This document shows, in pieces, positions 1-6,487 of a DNA stretch of 9,180 nt. The notes beneath the pieces were generated by a model. It saw only the letters and a list, made by a program, of their open reading frames with translations, had not been told where the DNA came from and ran no database searches. A program made the position numbers and the translations under genes. Each line of letters starts with the position of its first letter. Position 1 is the stretch's first letter. Source of the stretch: Ardenticatenales bacterium (GTDB taxonomy: Bacteria > Chloroflexota > Anaerolineae > Ardenticatenales > Ardenticatenaceae); NCBI GenBank assembly GCA_013812995.1, contig JACCSL010000934.1, positions 1-9,180 on the forward strand. Reading direction: 5' to 3'.

Positions 1-268
1 GGTCTGAGGGCTGCATCCCTCGGGTGGGAGCCACCGGGGGTATGTTGAGGGGCGGGGGTTCAGGAATAGCGGGACTATCGAGCAGCTCAAGCGCCTCGCG
101 TGCCTCCTCCAGATGCGGATCAAGCGCGAGTGCCCGCTCAAAACAGTCACGCGCCTTCGCGTCCTCGTCTTCCAAAGCCAGGATCATGCCCAAGTCGAAC
201 CAAGCCAACGGATTTTTGGGCCTAGCCCTCACCTGCGCGAGCGCCTCATCCCGAGTCAACGAAGCCAT
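1..268 (-). CDS. TPR-repeat protein, N-terminal part (runs off left edge)
   Basis: The reverse strand is open from an ATG at 268 to the window edge, giving 89 visible residues without a stop. Residues 18-51 fit one tetratricopeptide repeat: NPLAWFDLG near the start, then a charged turn, then CFERALALDP, the usual helix B ending. A second helix pair may begin at 52 (HLEEAREAL). From about residue 65 the chain becomes proline-rich (PAIPEPPPLNIPP), a linker rather than another repeat. The start is supported by an AGGA Shine-Dalgarno match (276-279 on the plus strand) 7 nt upstream. TPR proteins mediate protein-protein contacts, and nothing here identifies a partner. There is no signal peptide, so this end is probably cytosolic. 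The gene is divergent from the selenoprotein gene across a repeat-rich spacer. The C-terminal part, which may carry another domain, lies outside the window. Confidence 0.8.
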   Translation of the reverse strand, partial: MASLTRDEALAQVRARPKNPLAWFDLGMILALEDEDAKARDCFERALALDPHLEEAREALELLDSPAIPEPPPLNIPPVAPTRGMQPSD

Positions 269-304
269 AACGAAATCCTTTCATCGAACCCCAACACTCT
301 GACT

Positions 305-438
305 TTAATACTACAACGAGAGTTCTCTGATTTACCGACTAGCGTCACTCCGCTTCGTTCTAGTGTAGCCAATATCTTTACTCTGAGGATTCGTAGCAGC
401 TAACTCAGATCAAGACTAATCTCTCGTTATAGTATTAA
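305..438. repeat. Inverted-repeat pair, 18-bp arms enclosing 98 bp
   Basis: TTAATACTACAACGAGAG (305-322) and the reverse complement of 421-438 agree at 17 of 18 bases. The enclosed 98 bp are less GC-rich than the flanking genes and contain no credible ORF. Both outer ends are TTAA, so the layout (134 bp, terminal inverted repeats, non-coding) fits a miniature inverted-repeat transposable element or the remains of an insertion sequence. No clear target duplication is seen beyond the TTAA itself. A regulatory dyad shared by the two divergent genes is an alternative, though the arms are far apart for one operator. Confidence 0.5.
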
Positions 439-471
439 GTATAGTAGGGCAGGAGCAAACGACCTTTCAAG

Positions 472-513
472 TTCTCCCTGGCACCCAGGTTGCTATCCCT
501 GGTGGATAGAGAA
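472..513. repeat. Two-hairpin cluster (three-way-junction-like)
   Basis: Two perfect hairpins lie side by side: CCTGG-CAC-CCAGG (477-489) and CTATCC-CTGGT-GGATAG (493-509). They are separated by 3 nt, and an outer pairing of TTCT (472-475) with AGAA (510-513) could close them into a three-way junction. This may be a structured leader of the downstream gene or part of the repeat cluster in this spacer. No known RNA family is recognised. Confidence 0.3.
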
Positions 514-522
514 TGATGCTGC

Positions 523-690
523 TTCTGACGGAATTTGTGGTATGGAAGATCGGGAAGCGTACCATGCGAGCCCTCACCCCCACGTCGCTGCGCTCCGTGT
601 CCCCTCTCCCGGAATCGGGAGAGGGGCGGCCGAAGGCCGGGGAGAGGGCCGCCACGCAGAGCCATGACTCCACCACAAATTCCAGCAGAA
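523..690. repeat. Imperfect inverted repeat framing the cloverleaf element
   Basis: Positions 523-541 (TTCTGACGGAATTTGTGGT) and the reverse complement of 672-690 agree at 17 of 19 bases, with a 12-bp perfect core GGAATTTGTGGT. The arms frame the GC-rich element at 570-649, so the 168-bp stretch is a nested imperfect palindrome just upstream of the selenoprotein start. It may mark the outer ends of a longer repeat unit or an insertion of the inner repeat into an older palindrome. Confidence 0.5.
570..649. repeat. REP/MITE-like palindromic repeat with cloverleaf folding potential
   Basis: A closing stem pairs 570-580 (GCCCTCACCCC) with 639-649 (GGGGAGAGGGC), 10 of 11 pairs with one A-A mismatch. 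Inside it lie a weak hairpin (CACG 581-584 with CGTG 596-599), a perfect 11-bp hairpin (CCCCTCTCCCG 601-611, loop GAAT, partner 616-626) and CGGCC-GAA-GGCCG (627-639). From memory, CCCTCACCCC...CCCTCTCCC...GGGAGAGGGG motifs are frequent dispersed intergenic repeats in GC-rich environmental bacteria; this was not checked. It is not a terminator for the TPR gene, which is transcribed away from it, and it lacks a T tract. Confidence 0.65.
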
Positions 691-719
691 CCAGGAATGA
701 TGCAAGGAGAGAGTAACCC

Positions 720-2246
720 ATGATGAGCCCCAATGTCTACCAGCGCTTCGCCGCCCTGGAGAATCCCTGGAGCCTGGACACGTACAACTTCAAACATTTC
801 GGACTGGAGCATATCCTCTTCGATGTCAAACAGATCGTAACCAGCGGCGGCCTCCGCCCCGGCGAGCAGGCTCCCGATTTCGAGCTGCCCGTGGTGGGCG
901 GCGGCCAACTCCGCCTGAGCGAGCTGCGCGACAAACCCGTGATCCTTCACTTCGGCTCCTTCACCTGACCGATTACCATCGGCTCGGTCGAGCCACTCAA
1001 GAAACTCTATGACCTCTGGGGAGATCGCGTCCACTTCCTGGAGATTCTGGTGCGCCAGGCGCATCCCGGCCCCGGCGTGCCCCCGTACCGCACCTTCGAG
1101 CAGAAATGGGAGGATGGACAGGCGTACAAGCTCAACCATCAGATTCCCTGGCCCATTCTCGTAGACGACCTTCTGGGGCGCACCCATCAGGTGTATGGCG
1201 GTCTGTCGGACCCCATCTACCTGCTCGACCTCGACGGGCGCGTGTCCTTCTACAACATGTTCGCCAACGCGCCCGCCGTCCACGAGGCACTGGAGGAACT
1301 CTTCCTACGGAGGCGGCGCGGCATCGTGCGCGGTGGCATCGACCGCTTCCCGCACCTGGGCGCGGCCCTGACCAATGGCTGGCCCGGCCTGGCGCGCGGC
1401 CTGCCGCAGAGCTTCAACGATCTCATGGTCGCCACACCGGGTAGTCCCATCGCCGTTCTCCTGGGCTGGCAGCTCCGGCAGCTTCTAGGGCCGCTGACCC
1501 TGCGCGCGACGCCTCTGCCGTTGCCGCTTCGCCTGGCGTTCTACCTGGTGGGGGCGGTAGTGCTGGCGATGCTCGCCCGGCGCATGTTGCCAGGTGGCTC
1601 CGCGTCGGTCCGCGAGCGAACCACGCAGCGCGATGTGCCGCAGGGCACCCCCAAACCGATTCCTGCCGAGGCCGAGGTGGGCGAGCGGCCGATGCAGTTG
1701 ACCGCCGATGGCACAGGCAAGCTCTACCACCATCGCTACCGCGCCGATATCGCCGCGCCGACCCAAACGGCCGAGACGCTTATGCGCCTCATGCAGCGCG
1801 ACCCCAACGATTTCTCGCCCACCATACTTGCCACCTGGGAGAAGATCGCGGGGGCAGAGGACTCCATGCAGGTGGGGGATGAGTACTACATCCACATCAC
1901 CGGGCCGTGGGATGGTCCCGTGCGGGTCATCGATGTCGCGCCGACCTCGTTCAGCCTGATTACCCTGGAGGGACACTTCGAGGCCGGCGAGATTCGCTTC
2001 CGCTTCATCCCGCACCCCACGCAACCGGACGCGCTGCGCTTCGAGATTCTGTCCTGGGCGCGCAGCCGTGACGCCGTGGTGGATTTCGCCTACGATCAGG
2101 CAAAGGTTGTCAAGATCGCGCAGACGAGCATGTGGGTGCATTTTTGTGAGCGCGCCGTGGAGGAAAGCGGCGGCAAACTCATCGACAAGATCGATGTTCT
2201 GACCGAGGAAGCACCCTTTCGGGGGGAGGTAATTCCCCGTGAGTAG
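720..2246 (+). CDS. Predicted selenoprotein: redoxin/deiodinase-like domain, TM segment, DUF1990-like domain (in-frame TGA = Sec83)
   Basis: Read through the TGA at 966-968, this is one 508-residue protein. Residues 45-197 form a thioredoxin-fold redoxin: GEQAPDFELP (48-57) opens it, then PVILHFGSFT-[TGA]-P carries the active site at position 83. The following EILVRQAHPGP (108-118) and late strands DPIYLLDLDGRVSFY (164-178) complete the fold. FGSxT-U-P and the AHP motif resemble iodothyronine-deiodinase-like and AhpC/TSA-like redoxins. Residues 271-290 are a likely single membrane helix (AFYLVGAVVLAML). Residues 330-485 look DUF1990/SRPBCC-like (GDEYYIHITGPW, LEGHFEAGEIRF). The only Cys is C476. 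AAGGAG (704-709) supports ATG 720, and a second ATG follows at 723. Frame and homology continue across the TGA, so a nonsense pseudogene or a separate downstream gene is less likely. Substrate unknown; a thiol or hydroperoxide redox role is inferred. The stop overlaps the next gene by 8 bp. Confidence 0.82.
966..968 (+). other. In-frame TGA, predicted selenocysteine codon (Sec83)
   Basis: The codon falls directly after FGSFT and before Pro, where redoxin and deiodinase-like relatives carry catalytic Cys or Sec. Downstream codons continue in the same frame as PITIGSVEPLKKLYDL, a normal helix after a redoxin active site. A single base change from TGC or TGT could also create this TGA, so recoding rests on the position and on the hairpin that follows. 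Confidence 0.8.
969..994 (+). promoter_or_regulatory. Candidate bacterial SECIS element
   Basis: Just after the TGA, GGCTC (981-985) pairs perfectly with GAGCC (990-994) around an apical loop GGTC (986-989). The loop starts 18 nt after the last base of the TGA and has G at its first two positions, matching the general bacterial SECIS rule: a short loop with an early G, roughly 16-37 nt from the UGA. GGTC recalls the SelB-contacting AGGUCU loop of E. coli fdhF. An overlapping alternative hairpin, CCGAT-TACC-ATCGG (969-982), shares two bases with it, so the pair may be a switch or an extended structure. The hairpin lies inside codons 84-92. Confidence 0.68.
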
Positions 2247-2988
2247 CCCGTTGCCGCTCTGGCAGCGTTACCAGAAGCAGTTGGACGCGCTCCACACGGC
2301 TCCGTTAAACTTCGACCTGGAGCGCCGCCACGAGTACACCGAGGCCAGCGGCTGGCACATCGACGAGTACGAGGCGGAGTTGCCGCCGGAGTTGCCCGGC
2401 CACCCCGTGCCGGGCGGCTCCTGGGAGATTGGCCGCCGCATGATGCAGGAGTACAAATTCCCGGACCCCACCATCATCACGGGCATCTACTACCCGGACC
2501 GCCCGCTGGCGGAGCGCGTTATGCTACTCAAGGCACGCTTCCTCTTCCTGACCTTCTATTTCGGGGTCAAGGTGGGCAGCGTGACAGACGAGGTGCGGGA
2601 GACGGAGAAAGGAGCAGCGCGCATCTGGGGCTTTAATTATCAGACGCTCCAGGGCCACTTCGAGCGGGGACAGATGGACTTCGAAATCTGGAAGTGGTTG
2701 GAGAGCGGGAAGGTTACATTCCGCATCCACGCCTTCTCGCAGCCGGGTGAGATTAGCAACCTGATCTATCGCCTGGGGTTCAAGCTCTTCGGGCGGCCCG
2801 TGCAGCGCCGCTTCGCCCGGCGCGCCCTGGAGCGAATGCAGCAACTCGTCCAGGAAGCGCTCAAGGCTGCCGCGCGCCATGAGCCTGCCGCGCCCGTCGA
2901 GGCCACGACCCCGCAGCCCGCCAGCGCCGACAGCCAGGCCGAAGAAAAAATGGCGGAGATAGACGAAAAGTCAAAAGTCACCAAGTAG
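2239..2988 (+). CDS. DUF1990-like (SRPBCC-type) protein
   Basis: A 249-residue protein starting at GTG 2239, inside the end of the selenoprotein gene (8-bp overlap). A strong GGGGGGAGGT (2221-2230) lies 8 nt upstream, so the two are very likely co-transcribed and perhaps translationally coupled. DUF1990-style motifs are WEIGRRMMQEYKFPDP (62-77), FLTFYFGVKVGSVTDEVR (103-120) and ARIWGFNYQTLQGHFERGQ (127-145). The family fold is thought to resemble START/SRPBCC ligand-binding domains, but its biochemical role is not established. The C-terminal 35-40 residues are a low-complexity Ala/Pro/Glu/Lys tail. There is no signal peptide or clear membrane helix. It is a stand-alone relative of the C-terminal domain of the preceding gene, so the two probably act on the same ligand or compartment; that is inference. 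Confidence 0.78.
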   Translation: MSSPLPLWQRYQKQLDALHTAPLNFDLERRHEYTEASGWHIDEYEAELPPELPGHPVPGGSWEIGRRMMQEYKFPDPTIITGIYYPDRPLAERVMLLKARFLFLTFYFGVKVGSVTDEVRETEKGAARIWGFNYQTLQGHFERGQMDFEIWKWLESGKVTFRIHAFSQPGEISNLIYRLGFKLFGRPVQRRFARRALERMQQLVQEALKAAARHEPAAPVEATTPQPASADSQAEEKMAEIDEKSKVTK

Positions 2989-3092
2989 GTCCCAAAGGGG
3001 GATGGAGAGGGCCGCCTAGCAGCAACATGGTTTGTCAGAGTTGCAATAGTCGCCTCAGTGTACCAGACCGAGAGAAAAAAGGAGACCATCGA
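2989..3092. other. Intergenic spacer with a short repeat remnant
   Basis: This 104-bp gap separates the DUF1990-like gene from the peptidase. It holds a 13-nt match to the tail of the cloverleaf repeat (3004-3016 equals 641-653, GGAGAGGGCCGCC). A TTGTCA (3032-3037) could be a -35 box, but no -10 box at suitable spacing is convincing. No hairpin with a T tract is seen, so read-through from the upstream pair is possible. Confidence 0.35.
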
Positions 3093-4868
3093 ATGCATCG
3101 TCTGACCGTGCAGCAGTTGATGGAGGCGCAGCAGGTGAGCGACCACGATGTGGATCCCGTAACCGGCGACATCGCCTTCACCTGGAATGCCACCGGGGAA
3201 CCTTCGCTCTACCTGTTGGCCGAGGGAGCCGACGCGCCCGAGCCGCTCATTCAGGGGCGGGGGCAGTTCGCTGCCTGGGCACCCGAGGGCCAGCGCTTTG
3301 TCTTTCTACGGGACGAGAAGGGCTCGGAGGTGGATGATGTGATGCTCTTCGATCTGCGCGCCCGCACCCAGCGCAACCTCACCAACGATGGCTACACCTA
3401 CACCTGGCCGCGCCTCGACCCGAATGGCAAGCTGACGGTGCTCGCCAATCGGGATGGCCCCTTTGACCCCTATGAACTGGACCCTGCACCGGGGGAGTTC
3501 CGCCGCCTGGTCGTGGGAGAGCGCGCCGCCAGCAGCCTCCTCGCGTCGCCCGATGGACGCTACCTTGGCTTCTTCCGCATTGGCACCGTGGATGAGCAGG
3601 GAAACCTTCAATCCACCCTTCATCTTTTTGATCGTCAAACGGGCCTTGAGCAAACCCTGGCGACGCTGGGGGGCGACCTCTTCCACGCCCCCTGGGCGTG
3701 GCGCACCGGCGTGACGGTACCTCAACTCTGCGTCCCTGGCGACCACGGCGAGTACCAGGACCTCCTGCTCGTCTCGGTTCTGGGCGATAGCGAATGGATG
3801 GAACTGGGCGAGGGCGACAAGTCCTACCCCGCCTGGTCCCCCGATGGACAGCGGCTGGCTTTTCTGGAGGAGGTCGATGCCGACCGCCGCCTGTTCGTCA
3901 TGGACTATCAAGCAGGGATACGCCACGACCTAAGCGTGGGCGATGGCCTTCATCGCCAGCCGCTGTGGGCTCCCAACGGGGAATCTCTGACCGTGATCTT
4001 CGAGAGTGCCGCCCAACCGCCCGATCTGTGGCGGGTGACGCTCGATGGCGAGCGCCGCCAACTCACGCACGGGTTGCCCGCTGCGTTCCCGGTGGATGCG
4101 CTAACCGGCAGTCAGCATATCACCTATCCCACCTTTGATGGGCGCGATATTCCGGGGCTGCTCTACCTGCCCCGCGAGGCCAACGGTGCGGCCATCGTAT
4201 GGGTGCATGGGGGGCCAGCCGCCTGCCATCGCAACGGCTGGTATAGCGAGATTCAACTTCTAACCAGCCTGGGCTATACCGTGCTGGCCCCGAATATGCG
4301 TGGCAGCAGCGGCTATGGCAAGACCTTTCGCGATATGAGCCGACTCGATTGGGGCGGGGGAGAGCTACACGACATCGGGGCGGCGAATGACTATCTCCGC
4401 ACGCGCGGGTTCCGGCACATCGGCATTCTGGGCGGTTCCCTGGGCGGCTATCTGGCCCTGATGGCGCTCACCAAACAGCCGGACCTCTGGACCGCTGGGG
4501 CCGTCCTCTACCCCATCGCGAGCCTACTCACCCTCTACCAGAGTACACGCCCCGGCGACCTGCGCACCTACCTGGAGGAGCACATCGGCACCCCCGAGGC
4601 CAACCCGCCCTTTTTCCATGATCGCTCCCCGGTGAACTTCGTGGGGCAGGTCACCGCGCCCCTCCTACTGCTCCAGGGGGCCAACGACCCCCGCACCCCA
4701 CTCTCCGAGGCCCAGAGTATGGCCGAGCGGCTCGCCGATGCTGGCAAACTTCATCTCCTTCATGTCTACCCGGACGAGGGCCACGGCTTTCAGCGCCGCG
4801 CCAACCGCGAGGATGCGCTCAACCGCGTGCTGGCCTTCTTCAACCAGCATCTCAATCTACAGGGCTAG
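3093..4868 (+). CDS. S9-family serine peptidase (prolyl oligopeptidase / acylaminoacyl-peptidase type)
   Basis: A 591-residue protein with an N-terminal beta-propeller and a C-terminal alpha/beta-hydrolase domain. Propeller blades show repeats such as AAWAPEGQRFVFLRD (near 61), WSPDGQRLAFLEE (near 249) and WAPNGESLTV (near 292). The catalytic domain has the oxyanion motif HGGPA at 372, the nucleophile in GGSLGGY (Ser449), the acid in GANDPRTP (Asp532) and the base in DEGHGF (His564), so the triad is complete. Such enzymes cleave short peptides or remove N-acylated residues, with the propeller gating access; length fits the S9C-like group. No signal peptide is seen, so it should be cytosolic. 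The ATG at 3093 is chosen because AAAAAAGGAG (3075-3084) lies 8 nt upstream; an in-frame ATG at 3027 would add a Cys-containing tail without a comparable site. Exact specificity cannot be read from sequence. Confidence 0.92.
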   Translation: MHRLTVQQLMEAQQVSDHDVDPVTGDIAFTWNATGEPSLYLLAEGADAPEPLIQGRGQFAAWAPEGQRFVFLRDEKGSEVDDVMLFDLRARTQRNLTNDGYTYTWPRLDPNGKLTVLANRDGPFDPYELDPAPGEFRRLVVGERAASSLLASPDGRYLGFFRIGTVDEQGNLQSTLHLFDRQTGLEQTLATLGGDLFHAPWAWRTGVTVPQLCVPGDHGEYQDLLLVSVLGDSEWMELGEGDKSYPAWSPDGQRLAFLEEVDADRRLFVMDYQAGIRHDLSVGDGLHRQPLWAPNGESLTVIFESAAQPPDLWRVTLDGERRQLTHGLPAAFPVDALTGSQHITYPTFDGRDIPGLLYLPREANGAAIVWVHGGPAACHRNGWYSEIQLLTSLGYTVLAPNMRGSSGYGKTFRDMSRLDWGGGELHDIGAANDYLRTRGFRHIGILGGSLGGYLALMALTKQPDLWTAGAVLYPIASLLTLYQSTRPGDLRTYLEEHIGTPEANPPFFHDRSPVNFVGQVTAPLLLLQGANDPRTPLSEAQSMAERLADAGKLHLLHVYPDEGHGFQRRANREDALNRVLAFFNQHLNLQG

Positions 4869-4871
4869 CCC

Positions 4872-4900
4872 TTGTCGAGCCTGTAAGCCACGCTTATACT
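4872..4900 (+). promoter_or_regulatory. Sigma70-like promoter for the reductase-CBS operon
   Basis: TTGTCG (4872-4877, 4/6 to the -35 consensus) and TATACT (4895-4900, 5/6 to the -10 consensus) are separated by exactly 17 bp, just after the peptidase stop. Transcription would start near 4907, leaving a leader of about 45 nt before the reductase ATG. No operator-like dyad is evident next to it. Confidence 0.5.
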
Positions 4901-4951
4901 CAGGGTGTCCTCAGACAAACACCTCCAACGATGGAGGAAAGGAGCAGTCAG

Positions 4952-5983
4952 ATGACCACCGATGGACAGGATGACATTTATGATGTAACAATTCTTGGCG
5001 CGGGGCCGACGGGTCTCTTCGGCGTCTTCTACGCGGGTATGCGGGAGATGAAGACCAAGATAATCGAGGCCCTACCGGAGATGGGCGGGCAGCTTACCGT
5101 CCTCTACCCGGAAAAATTCATCTTTGATGTGGCAGGATTCCCGAAGGTGCTGGCCAAGGATCTCGTGCAGCGGTTGGTGCAGCAGGCCGAGCAGTGGGAC
5201 CCCCAGATTTGCCTGGATGAGCGCGTGGTTGGCCTGGAGTATGTGCGCGAGGCCAGCGAGGGGGTTCCGCCCATCATCAAGCTCACCTCGGACAAAGGTC
5301 AGACGCATCTCACCCATACCCTCGTCATCACGGCGGGCATCGGAGCCTTTTCCCCCAACAAACTGGACCGGCCCGGTGTGGCGCAGTATGAAGAGAAAGG
5401 TGGCGTCGCCTACTTCGTCAAGAAAAAGGCTGATTTCCGGGGCAAGCGGTTGCTCATCGTGGGAGGTGGGGACAGCGCGGTGGATTGGGGACTCAATCTC
5501 AAGGATTGGACCCACGACATTACCCTGATTCATCGCCGCCATGAGTTCCGCGCGCATGAGTCGAGCGTTGTGGAACTGCGCAATTCCCCGGTTCAGATTA
5601 TGACCCCCTGGGAACTGCTGGAGGTTCACGGGGATGGAGAGCACGTTACCGGAGCAACCATCAAGAACAACGAGACGGAGGAGCAGCGGACCATCCCGGC
5701 GGATGTGGTATTGCTGAATCTGGGCTTCAAGGCGAGCCTCGGTGCCATCGCGGACTGGGGGCTCAAATCGTCGCGCCGTCACATCTTCGTGGATGGCTTC
5801 TGTCAGACCAACCTGCCTGGCGTCTACGCAGCGGGTGACGTTGCCCAGCCCAACGAGGGGCCGCAGATGGGTCTCATTGCCGTCGGCTTTGCCCAGGCCA
5901 CCATTGCTGTCAACGTGGCAAAAAGCTTTATCGATCCGAAGTCCAAGATCTTCCCTGGTCACTCGTCCGAGATGAAGATTTAG
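4952..5983 (+). CDS. Ferredoxin/flavodoxin-NADP+ reductase, thioredoxin-reductase-like type 2
   Basis: A 343-residue flavoprotein. The FAD-binding motif GAGPTG starts at residue 16, followed by FYAGMREMKTKIIEALPEMG and GGQLTVLYPEKFIFDVAGFP, a block highly typical of YumC-type ferredoxin-NADP+ reductases. The NAD(P)H domain has GGGDSAVDWGL from 171, and the second FAD contact is AAGDVAQPNEGP with Asp296. The CxxC of true thioredoxin reductases is absent, which supports an FNR role: electron exchange between NADPH and ferredoxin or flavodoxin through FAD. Length is normal for the family. ATG 4952 is preferred over ATG 4931 because AAAGGAG (4938-4944) sits 7 nt before it. It is the first gene of an operon with two CBS proteins, 9 bp upstream of the next start. 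Confidence 0.92.
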   Translation: MTTDGQDDIYDVTILGAGPTGLFGVFYAGMREMKTKIIEALPEMGGQLTVLYPEKFIFDVAGFPKVLAKDLVQRLVQQAEQWDPQICLDERVVGLEYVREASEGVPPIIKLTSDKGQTHLTHTLVITAGIGAFSPNKLDRPGVAQYEEKGGVAYFVKKKADFRGKRLLIVGGGDSAVDWGLNLKDWTHDITLIHRRHEFRAHESSVVELRNSPVQIMTPWELLEVHGDGEHVTGATIKNNETEEQRTIPADVVLLNLGFKASLGAIADWGLKSSRRHIFVDGFCQTNLPGVYAAGDVAQPNEGPQMGLIAVGFAQATIAVNVAKSFIDPKSKIFPGHSSEMKI

Positions 5984-5992
5984 GAGGTATTT

Positions 5993-6487
5993 GTGCAAGC
6001 AAAACTGGTACGTGACCTTATGATTACGGAGCCTACCACCGCCTCGCCCGACGACTCGTTGGGGGTGGCGGGGCGGCGGCTGCTGGATTCCGGCCAGCGA
6101 ACCCTGCCCATCATAGATGCGAATGGAGAGATTTGCGGCATTATCACGGACCGCGACCTGCGCCTGGCCGCTGATTCTCCCCTGATTGACGAGGCTCCAG
6201 CCGAGATTCTGGAAAATCTCCAGAAACACACGGTGCGGGAAATCATGACTACCGCCGTCCACTCGATTGAGGCCGAGGCCCCCATCATTGAGGCAGCGCA
6301 GCTCATGCGCGTCGCCAACGTCGCCGGGCTGCCCGTGGTGGAGTACGATGAGACGGGCAACCACGAGCACCTCGTTGGCCTCGTGACGCGCTCCATGCTG
6401 CTGGACTATCTCATCCTTCTGCTCGAAGAGCAGAACGAGGGCGAGCCGGTTGATGGAGAAGTCATGGTGGGAGAAGAGGAGCGGTGA
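5993..6487 (+). CDS. CBS-pair protein (first of two)
   Basis: A 164-residue stand-alone Bateman module. Two CBS domains cover about residues 5-65 and 80-148. Domain 1 ends with GIITDRD (49-55), matching the G-h-h-T/S-x-x-D nucleotide contact; domain 2 has GLVTRSM (129-135), where the final Asp is replaced by Met, so one nucleotide site may be altered. DLMITEPTTASPDDSL and EIMTTAVHSIEAEAP are the domain openings. Such modules bind AMP, ATP or related adenylates and regulate partner proteins by energy state. The GTG at 5993 is the first start after the in-frame stop of the reductase; AGGAGGT (5982-5988) overlaps that stop and lies only 4 nt upstream. The acidic C-terminal tail is rich in Glu. 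The partner is unknown; the reductase is a candidate by context. Confidence 0.88.
   Translation: MQAKLVRDLMITEPTTASPDDSLGVAGRRLLDSGQRTLPIIDANGEICGIITDRDLRLAADSPLIDEAPAEILENLQKHTVREIMTTAVHSIEAEAPIIEAAQLMRVANVAGLPVVEYDETGNHEHLVGLVTRSMLLDYLILLLEEQNEGEPVDGEVMVGEEER

Larger units (their letters stand above)
269..719. other. Gene-free divergent spacer
   Basis: This 451-bp region between the divergent TPR and selenoprotein genes has no credible coding sequence. Its left part is less GC-rich and includes TATAGT hexamers (428-433 and 440-445), but no well-spaced -35 box was found for either. It is dominated by the inverted repeats listed separately. Promoters for both neighbours are presumably inside it. 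Confidence 0.6.

Noticed and set aside
570..649. A tRNA gene or CRISPR unit in the cloverleaf-forming stretch
   Set aside because: It lacks the TTC loop, the anticodon arm geometry and the acceptor end of a tRNA, and there is no regular repeat-spacer pattern.
720..968. A stand-alone 82-residue protein ending at the TGA
   Set aside because: It would stop exactly at the active site, leaving an unfinished thioredoxin fold; read-through gives a complete domain.
435..1283. A 282-codon open frame on the minus strand across the repeat and the selenoprotein gene
   Set aside because: It is antisense to a clearly conserved redoxin, includes the palindromic repeat, and shows no recognisable domain; long antisense frames are common at this GC content.
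1050..2246. A separate gene starting at GTG 1050
   Set aside because: A chance GGAG lies upstream, but this start would cut off the redoxin active site and first strands, while the same frame is open back to the TGA and matches the fold.
3027..3092. An upstream ATG at 3027 as the peptidase start
   Set aside because: It has no good ribosome-binding site, while ATG 3093 has AAGGAG at ideal spacing and fits the usual S9 N-terminus.
4859..4875. Palindrome AGGGCTAGCCCT at the peptidase stop as an intrinsic terminator
   Set aside because: The 12-bp palindrome has no loop room and no T tract follows, so termination is not supported.
5072..6370. A 432-codon open frame on the minus strand opposite the reductase and first CBS gene
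   Set aside because: Both plus-strand genes have complete family motifs; the antisense translation has none and is a composition effect.
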